The notes under the pieces are model-generated. The model was not told where the DNA came from and made no database searches. It saw nothing but the letters and a program-made list of their open reading frames with translations. A program made the translations under genes and the position numbers. Below are positions 55,807 through 64,000 of a stretch of DNA of 64,000 nucleotides, piece by piece. Position 1 is the stretch's first letter. Every line of letters starts with the position of its first letter. Origin of the DNA: Blastomyces gilchristii SLH14081 (lineage: Eukaryota > Ascomycota > Eurotiomycetes > Onygenales > Ajellomycetaceae); NCBI RefSeq assembly GCF_000003855.2, contig NW_003101681.1, forward strand, positions 4,631,359-4,695,358, read 5' to 3'.

Positions 55807-58800
55807 CTAATCCGTGCATGGAATCAAGAGCACATCCCCCCTCTCGATAGAAATATCAGCGAGTCCAAGCGCACGGAAATATGCCTCGCGGGGGAGACAA
55901 TAGACCAAGTCTCCCCTCCCAGTGGCAGTATACGGGTTAGTTTTGCCATGTATTGATGTCGGGGGTGAAATGGCAGCCATGCCCTCCTCAGTAGGCATCA
56001 ACTTATCTATTACAATGAGGTCGAGCGGCCGCCCCTGGACAAAAAAACCACGCTTCTCACCCGACCCGCCATGTGGACGAATCGACTCTGTGATCTGATC
56101 CAGACGCCGTTCTATTACCCGCAGCTGCTCTCGCGAGCCGTGCCAGAACCGCGAGACTTCGGAAATCACATTCATGCCGCCTTCTATGAGGCCTAAGTGA
56201 TATGACATATCACGAATGGAGCCGCAGGCGGAGAGGACGTCGGTGGCTGATAATATGGCGTTGCCTGTAAGGGGTGTGGAGAAAGTAATTTGGGGCGGGG
56301 GTGGGGTGTTTAGCGCACTGTTGTCCTCGTCCGATGGATTTAGATGTTGGCTAAGATCATGCGCGATGCGAAGGACCTCGATGGAGTGGCGGTAGGAACG
56401 GAGGACGTTCCGCTCGATGATATGCTCCGGTAGGTCTTCGTGGCGGACGTATCGGTTCAGTCTCATCATTGTTGCATGGTAGAGAATATGTACGCTTGCG
56501 AAGACGTCTCCCTTTCCGGCCTGGACGCTCGCTTCCATATTTTTCACGCTATACGAGAAGTACTGCGGGAGGCTTGCGAGCCATTTATCAGTGCGCTTCA
56601 CGGTGGAATCGTAGAATTCCTCGTAAAGCAGGGCGTAATTTGCTGGAGAGATATATGTGGCGCGATAGATGTGTTCGAGCACATCACCCCAAATGGCAGA
56701 TACTTCTACTAGGAACGCCATTGGGTCAAGCGCAGTTCTCTGTTCGGGTAACGAGGCGTCTGCAGGTATGATACCGTTTTCAAAGTAGGGCATGTTGGCC
56801 CATTTTTGACTTTCGTACCAGTCTGCTCTTAAAGGTAGTCGAAGAAAGATGTCCTGTGGCTTGAGCACTGTTGGAGAATGGACTGAGAGGCCAGCATGTC
56901 TCTGTTTAGGATAAAGTGCTCAGTTAGTTATTGGCAGGAAATAGAGCAGTTGGGGTTTGCAAAACTAACGTCCATAAGGAAAGCAGCCCAAAAAGTCCGC
57001 CTCTGACATTCAAGCATAGTTTCGGCTTTAAAAAACTCGTCCCGTTCAGGCGGGTTCCCATGTTCAACGTTGAGTTTCAGCCCACATATAGTGCGCATGG
57101 CAGAGCCCGTAAAATCAGAAGCCGTGGCTGACGCGCCGATCGTGAAATGCCACATCCCAAGAATAATCCGAGTTTGAGCTAAGTGCAAGGTTGGTCTGTT
57201 TTGGCTTTTCTCCACAGCGTGCCTTGCGATTCTCGCAAACCTCATCGAGTCGGCCCTTTCCTCCCTGGACTTGCCAAAAATAGCCCCCATAGCAAGCATG
57301 GCATACAGCAGCATTTTATCATCCAGAGATTTATTCTGACAGAACTTCAACCATCTTAAGAATGGATCTCGAGGGAATATACAATAGGTCGCGCCGTTAA
57401 CATAATGGAAGTACATACTGAAATACTGCATAGTCGATTCGGGGTGGGTTTGGTAGGGATCTGTTTCCCATTCTGACAACGTTGGATCGTGGAGATCCAT
57501 CGCAGCCATCTCTGATAAGATATCGTTCATGCGGTATAGATCAGGAGCTGTGGCCCTATCTTTGTCATGCTTAGAGTCATCCCTCTCGTAGACAGTGGCA
57601 TTCATCGAGGCTCGCCTTCTCCTTTTCAAGGGCCTATTGAATTTCAGGCTTTGTGACCCAGCCTCGTGCATCATTGCGCCTAGATGGTTAGATGTTGCAG
57701 AATTAGGTATTATCTGGACCGGACTTCCAGTGCCCACACGTGAAGTTGAGTAACCACTCGACGAGTAGCTAGACGGTTGATCATGTAATATTGCTGATGG
57801 AACGTGGTGGCCGGTTAATTGCTGCGAGGGCTTTGCAATTTGGTTTCCCCGAGGTCTAGAGAAGGGAAAGAAATAGTTTTTGTTAGGAATCATAAGCCGG
57901 CCGAAGGTGAAGGGTGGGCTTTTAAAACTCACGCATTTTCGAATCTACATTCCCTTCCTGATTTTTGGCACTGATCACACTTGGGGATATTTGGGATACA
58001 TTTGATTTTCTTATCTCTGCAGGTAATGCATGCCTGCGCCAGCCGTTTTCTTGGCTTTCCGGCTTTTGTGACCCCCCAATTGGCATTGACGGGCTCCCCA
58101 TCGATTTCCTTTGGGCAATGGGTGCCATCAGAGTAGACATAACAAATTCCCTCGCCCTGAATAAATCTCTCTTCTACCACATGAGCTAGTCGCGGCTGAT
58201 TTGGCGCAGGTGGTGAGCCTGAGCGGAAAGAAATCTCACCAGATAAAGAAGACGGACCTGAGGCCGGAGAAACTTCAGAATTAGGGAGGTCGCGTACATA
58301 TGGAAGCTGACTATGGTGGTGATGGGCTAGAGGAGCCTCAGCACTGCTTCTTGTGTATTCGGCAAAACGATCAGACCGCAAGCTGGCCGCGTCCAAACCG
58401 ACTTGCGAAATTGGAGGCAGCTGCTGGTGAGAATACAATCGATGCTGTCCCTTTCCGTACGAAAAATCAACAGGTTCAAGTGTAGGTGGCGGTCTTGGGA
58501 GTGCAGCAGTGGCATGGTTTGGATGACTGTTTGGCTGAATGTGGCTGCGTGGAGTCTCAGCTGTTTTGTAGTCGGGTGTTCTGCTACTGTTTGGCGTAGA
58601 GTTTCCGCGACCCGTAAAAGAATGATGTGAATTTGATGCATCAGGATATGAAACTGGTGTAAGAAGCTGTCTGACTGACGGAAGCTGGTCCTGCACTGGG
58701 TATCGATTGCTGGTATGTTGGGTCGGGGTCCGGCCTGCCATCGAAACTGGGGATTCCATCTCTGCCAACGGAGCCGGAGAGTCTTCAGATACAAAATCCC

Positions 58801-58945
58801 ACGAAGTAGTTTTGCGGGGAGGAGGGAGTTGGTAGTTGGTCAACCGTTTCGATGGCGTTGGGTTGACTTGCGATTCTTGTGACGTGGTACTGTCCTCGGG
58901 CATAGGTAATATACGCCCGAACGACCCCACATACCACCCAGACAT
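55807..58945 (-). CDS. Zn2Cys6 fungal transcription factor
   Basis: Three exons, 58945-57933, 57855-56970 and 56901-55807, give 997 residues. The zinc cluster lies at 306-333: CX2CX6CX6CX2CX6C in ACITCRDKKIKCIPNIPKC and CQKSGRECRFENAP, preceded by a conserved block EGICYVYSDGTHCPKEIDGE and VNANWGVTKAGKPRKRLAQ. Intron 1 falls right after the cluster. Before it lie ~300 Pro/Ser/Gln-rich, disordered residues. Residues about 470-800 hold a fungal-specific transcription factor region (MYFHYVNGATYCIFPRDPF, LLYAMLAMGAIFGKSRE, TFWAAFLMD|RHAG). The block before the zinc cluster resembles regulators of the RosA/NosA type as I remember them, but I cannot verify this. It would bind CGG-type sites in DNA; its targets are unknown. 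The next gene downstream, the ceramidase-like enzyme, is convergent, so no shared promoter is implied. Confidence 0.9.
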
Positions 58946-61900
58946 AACTCCAGACTTTTAAAATAAAGAACTGTTATGTGGAATACCTGGGCGCTATCCT
59001 GGGCATCGGTAGACAAAACCCTTTGACCTGTAAATTGCTGCCGGTTGCCGGCAGTTGAGATGCGAGTCGCCGGTTTCCATCCAATTAGTATAGAGAGAAA
59101 TAGATCTAGTCCCAGACGCCCAGTCAGGAAATCAGAAACAGAAAACTCCAGTGGCTTCTTCAACCCCTTCCCACTCTCCGGTTATTCTGAGGCCACAGCT
59201 TTCGAGAGGTAGAGATAAACATGGGAGCTCCCTGGGCAGTGTCGAATGATAAGCCAGCCTGGACCCCCCTCCAGAGCGAGAGTGAACCGGACCCCTCAAA
59301 CAAATCAAAACGTCCGGAAGAAATGAAGGCACACGATTGGCTTTAGGCCCTGATACTGAACTCGTCCTTGGAGTAGATCGCGGTCAGGATTTGATGAAGG
59401 GGAAAGAGAAATTTTTACGGATTTGGGCAGGACGGTCCCTCCAGTCAGCAACAGTGGGTATTTTGAGTGCGTCGGCAGATGGAAAATGATGTTGCAGCTC
59501 GCTCACCCAGGATCAGGATAGCGACTCCGCCATGAACCCAGCCGCGGGACATTTCAGCAAGCGAACGACAAACCTCGTAGCATGCCCAAGCACTGGCCGC
59601 TGAAGATAGAGTTCAGCCAGGGATCACTTTACGCTGGGCTCCGGCACTTCTCAGTTAGGCCTCTCGGGTTGACCAATTAACGAGAGTGGGGAAGTGTAGC
59701 AAGAGGGCTCCTAGATAATCGAGGCAGCGTACGTACGCAGGGTAAATGGTCTCTGCGTGTCAAAGGGCTATATTCCTTAGCGTCAAGGACCGGCTTGAAG
59801 CAAGCGTCGTTTTTCTTCCTGCGGCTCCCAATTTTGCGCGGGATAACGACAGATTCTCCTCTCTCTTTGCCAGCCAAGGAGCAAGGCGAAGGGACCAAAA
59901 GCCGGGCAGGCTATGGTTCCAAACGCCAGCTACCCGGCAGTTAAGCCAGGCCATGATTGCCCATCAATGCCGGCCCCGGGTGGGGTGTCACCTTCCAGGG
60001 GCTTGAGAACCCTAATTACACGGCTTATCGCAAGCGAGAGGCAAAAGCAATGCCTGTCCTGTTCCCGGGATGTCAGTCTTGCACTACAGCGTATATCAAA
60101 AAGGCCGCTCCTTGTCAATCTAACCCAAATATACCAAGTAAATTGAGGGGCTCGTTGCTGATGGCCACGTACATGTGCATATATATATATATATATACCC
60201 GAGGATGCCAATGAGGGATTCGTATGCTGACCGCTCGATCCTCGCTGCCGCGACATGCGCTCTGTATGCGGCTCGTCGCAGCAAAAGTCAAGGAATTGAA
60301 GGCTTGGGGTCTCGCAGACCGCCCGCCCTATGGTTGACAACCCTTCAAGGTGCAGCTCAGCCTTGTAGCAACCAACTGGCTCATGGTGTCACAGCAGCAA
60401 GAGGGGTGAGGAGAGGGAGGTGGTGGTGGTGGTGGCCTTGCCAGGAAGGGGTTCAAGATGGCTGGTTGTATGGTTGTATGGTTTGTTTCCTGTTTCATAC
60501 ACAACACAGCACATATCCAACTCAGCAGTTCTTATCTGTCAAACCCCCCTGTGGCAGGGCGTCATTCTCCTAGAAGTGTTTGTCATCATTTATCCCACTC
60601 TTACAAGAATATCTCCGTATTTTCTTCGGAGTTCCCAGGGGCAACTCCATGCTATATTCTGCGCATACATACCCCATTGTCGCGTACCCCAACGACCCTT
60701 TATTTCCGGACACCCATGCTCCAACGGGATTGTCTTAAGCTATATAGATATACAGATATCCCAACCTGGAAATCCCCAGAAACTATCACTATCCCGTTGC
60801 CGGTGATTTTCCGATTCAGTGCCAGCCAGAAATGAAACCTGCGCTCATCTACCACGACGGTGAGGTATATAACTGTGCAACCACCACATCTTCGCAGAAC
60901 CATGCTTCCATCAAGTTCCCCCCTCTACTCGTCTAGGTAAAGAGGGCAAAAGTCCTAATTACTTCATTCTGATACGGCAGTAGTATTTCATTACACTATC
61001 TTAGCCGACAAGTTCAGCGCTAGATGAATACTCAGTACTTCAATTCCTATTCTATATTTATATATATATACCCTCCAAGGTATCCATGGTGTCCCTGCGA
61101 AGGAGCACGCACCGTCTTTACCAGCCTCAAATCTAAATCCTGCCTTGATAACTACAACTCCCGGGAGCCATCACTCTTGCACCCCCTTCCTTGGTTGAAA
61201 GGAGACATCGTTTCTTTATCCGGTGTTTGTACTTCCAATCTTAGCTCCGGTATGGACTGTGAAGGTGGGGGGGGGAGCTGCTGATCGACTTCCGTCCTGC
61301 GTAAAATCAAGTTTACGAGAAAATGGGGCATTGATCAATAATTTCGCTCCCATATAAAATAAATAAATGCATCTGGCCCCGGCGTTTATCCGGCATTAAT
61401 AAACAACTCAGCTGTGAGCCTATGGTTGGAGGGACTTGGGACTAAGTGGGACGACTACGGGGTCTGAGCGTTGTTTCAGGAAGGGCTGAGGGGATGTTTT
61501 TAACAGACACGCCGACTGACTTACTTGGAGCCTGGAGAGGGAGGCTGGAGAAACTGGATTTTCGAGCACAGAAGCAAGCGGGAGCGGGATCTCGAAACAT
61601 TTCTGACTCTGACCACGGGGTGGGGAGGGATTTATAATGAATATCGAATCACCAGCTATGGTGGTAGTGAGAGTGAGTAGTATGTGGAGGAGAAACCATC
61701 CCCCTTTTTCTCACAACCATTTGGCTACCGAATAGAGCCGTAGAGGTGAGGTGAGCCTCTTGGAGGAGATGAGGAATATACAAAAATATGGTACTCGACA
61801 CTTGTGAAAAAAATTCATTCCTACCCCACGATCTCCGCTTCTTCTCCCTCCTGATTTAGTGTCGTTTCGTTGACTATTAATTTATTTCTCCCGGCTTCAA

Positions 61901-62309
61901 CCGTCGCTCTATTCATGCACTATGTTGCCGTTGACATTGACATGGAAGCTCAACAAACTCATCTTTTTACCCATAAGCGCGGCAGAGTTTTCTGAAGGTT
62001 GATGACGTCTATGCACGCTTTAACCATTTTCTACTTCTCTGTTTATGTGAACTGGCAAGAAGGGAATGGGGGAGAGTATTTAAGCAGAAACATAGGATTT
62101 GGTCCAAACAAACCCTATCATATCCATTTCTGCTGGTTACGTTCGTGTAGCAATCCTAACATAGAACAGGGACACAATTGGAAGTTGAAAAGAGAAGTAA
62201 AATGAAATGAAACACCCTCACATAAAAAACCGCGCTCCAGTGTTAAAAACACAATTGTAACATTATTTTGTTTATGGAAAAACAGAAGAAACAAGAGACC
62301 CTAACATTC
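58946..62309. other. Intergenic region, 3.4 kb
   Basis: The upstream region of the Zn2Cys6 gene and the 3' flank of RPL4. It holds a TATATA run (about 60179-60196), a GGTGGT stretch near 60420, and many short frames without family resemblance. No gene seen. Its length would suit a complex promoter for the regulator. Confidence 0.6.
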
Positions 62310-63686
62310 CTACTCCTGAGCCAGAATCTTGTGGAAAGTCTCGCCAGCCCGCTCAGGCTTGCCTGACTCGAGCCTCTTCTGGCCGAGTTTCTCCTTGGAG
62401 TAAGCCGCAGCGTACGGGTTTAGTCGGAGGAGGACCTGTCTATTGCGGAGAGGGTTCTTCTTCTGGACACCAGATCTCTTGGTCTTGGCGTATCCCTTTG
62501 GCTCGCGGAGGGCGGACTGGACTTCGGAAGAGTTGATGAGGCGGGTGAGGTCAGCGTTAGCGACGAGGTTGGAGGGGAGGAGGAAGTCCTTCTTCAGGGC
62601 AGATGGGGCGGTGGTGGAGCCGTAGATGGTGTCGAGGGCAGCGAAGGCGGAGGAGGTCCAGACAATGAAGCGGCCAAGGTGTCCACCGGGGGCCAATTGG
62701 AGGAGGTTGAGAGCGAAGACGGGGCAGGTCTCAACACCGGGGATGTTGCGGAAAGCCTTGACGAGCTCCTTTCCATCGACGTCAGGGTTGTAGACAACGA
62801 GAGGTCCACGGCGTTGGCGGTATCTCCGGCCACGCATCTTTCCCTTTCCAGCACGGAACTTGCGAGATTCCTCGACCTTGACGAGATCTGGGCCGGCTCC
62901 GAGGTTATTGAGGAGGGCAATGGCAGCCTTGGTCTTGACGATGGCGTCGTTCTCAAAGGCCTTGGAGTCAACTACAAGGGGAACTTCGGGGACGTTGGAG
63001 ATACGGTGTCCACGGGCGTAGAGAAGGGCAGGGACGGAAGAAGCGGCCAAGGCAGAAGCGGTAGCGAATCGCCTGACAAAACAGCATTAGCACGCCTGGA
63101 GTTGGACATTGTGGTTCGATCCCGGGGCCGTCAATCGAGCTTCGATTTTCCAAAACTTACTTCTGTCCATGGTTGATCTTCTGGTGCCATTTTCTCCAGA
63201 CCTTTGTGGGAGCGAACATACGACCAGCGCGACATTGGTTACCGAATGCAGCTTGACCAGCACGGTGCGTTCCTCCTCCAGAGACACGGGGAATACGGGC
63301 GACAGCACGGCCTGTAAAAGAGCTTGATATCAGTGTCTTTTGTTTCCCACCAATTCCTCGCCGACATCGTCAAGGCTCTAATTTTTGAAGTGTTCTTCAA
63401 TTCCACGTACCGGTACCCCAAGACTCAGCAGAAGTTTGTTCACCAGCCTTCTCGCTCACGGCATATGGCTGCCTCTTGTTTTTCGCAATACCAGTGTGCA
63501 CCGACCTAATCTCACCATCAGTTTCTGTCTCCCAATTCACCACCTGTTCTCTCAGCATCTCGGGAGTTTTTCTTACTGAACAATATCGGGACGGATTGGC
63601 GACGCGAAAACAGCGGGCAGAGGGTGAGTGGCACCGCTGGGCTTGCCCTCGGCATTGGCCACGGTGACGGTTGGGCGAGATGCCAT
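62310..63686 (-). CDS. RPL4: 60S ribosomal protein L4 (uL4)
   Basis: Four exons, 63686-63577, 63505-63411, 63311-63161 and 63072-62310, with introns of 71, 99 and 88 bp, give 372 residues; yeast Rpl4 has 362. Conserved blocks: [80 protein letters not shown], and [20 protein letters not shown]. The long internal loop of uL4 ([17 protein letters not shown]) reaches the exit tunnel, and the C-terminal extension reaches across the 60S surface. The C-terminus here is rather short and ends in HKILAQE. All three introns fall in the 5' half, usual for fungal ribosomal protein genes. Confidence 0.98.
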
Positions 63687-64000
63687 TTTTGTCGACAGGT
63701 TGCTGGTCGTCGTTGGGCGATGATGGTTGAGAACAGAGGTTGTCGTCGTCGTCGTCGTCTCGTCGTCGATGCCCCGAACTTTCAATGTGGGTTTTCTCGC
63801 TTGGGAATGGCGGCTCTGCGAGCGGCCACAGAACCCTAAACCCTGAGTTCCCGATTGGGCAGCTTGGCAGATTATGTAATATAATAGGTCGTGATATCCC
63901 GTTTTCAGTGGCAGGAAGCAGAAAACTTGACCTCGCTAAGTGCGCCACTTGACCTCGTTATGTAAGCTGACCTCGCAAATGTGGCCCGTGCCACTACCTG
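63687..64000 (-). promoter_or_regulatory. RPL4 promoter region with repeated TGACCTCG boxes
   Basis: TGACCTCG occurs at 63928-63935, 63950-63957 and 63968-63975. The first two sit in longer near-repeats, ACTTGACCTCGCTAAGT (63925-63941) and ACTTGACCTCGTTATGT (63947-63963). They lie 240-290 bp upstream of the RPL4 start. A GTC/GAC trinucleotide run (about 63738-63770) lies in the leader. Confidence 0.5.

Noticed and set aside
53856..58945. Ceramidase-like gene plus Zn2Cys6 factor as a metabolic gene cluster
   Set aside because: Only two genes, convergent, with no backbone synthase, transporter or tailoring enzymes nearby.
63100..63130. GGTTCGATCCCGG resembling a tRNA B box
   Set aside because: It lies in an RPL4 intron and no A box, acceptor stem or anticodon arm can be folded around it.

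Overview
This window looks like nuclear DNA of a filamentous ascomycete. Genes have short GT-AG introns (mostly 60-120 bp) and typical Pezizomycotina regulators. They are spaced widely, about 17 genes in 64 kb, with long simple-sequence-rich gaps. The mix of large intergenic regions, TACTCCGTA motifs and gene families fits Eurotiomycetes, perhaps Onygenales (Ajellomycetaceae-like). That placement is inference from style and not from any search. No prokaryotic features, CRISPR arrays, rRNA, tRNA or intact transposons were seen.

Layout from left to right: a protein-coding gene cut by the left edge (1-1378, +); NADH pyrophosphatase NPY1 (+); CTK1-type RNA polymerase II CTD kinase (-); a poly-Q F-box-like protein (-); GTP cyclohydrolase I (-); HAT2, an RbAp46/48-type histone chaperone (-), divergent from the 5'-3' exoribonuclease XRN1 (+); a 5-kb gene-poor stretch; an ACT/CASTOR-domain protein (+); a WDR83-like WD40 protein (-); the septin CDC12 (-), divergent from the SSU-processome protein PWP2 (+); the spliceosomal SNW/SKIP protein PRP45 (-); a Q/P-rich locus of unusual structure (-); a DNAJC11-like J-protein (-); an acid-ceramidase-like Ntn amidase (+); a Zn2Cys6 transcription factor (-); a 3.4-kb gap; and ribosomal protein RPL4 (-).

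Most genes are conserved housekeeping genes of RNA and chromatin biology (CTK1, HAT2, XRN1, PWP2, PRP45, RPL4). They are independent transcription units and not a functional cluster. I built the exon models by hand from GT-AG sites, frame continuity and remembered family sequence. For every spliced model the exon lengths add up to a complete reading frame. The most unusual items are the Q/P-rich locus at 46-47.8 kb (a nested reading frame or alternative terminal exons), repeated TGACCTCG boxes upstream of RPL4, a TAGTTAGTTA motif family in the gene-poor DNA, an apparently leaderless ceramidase-like enzyme, and a CTK1 kinase with a very long arginine/serine-rich N-terminus. I found no clear new multi-gene system.
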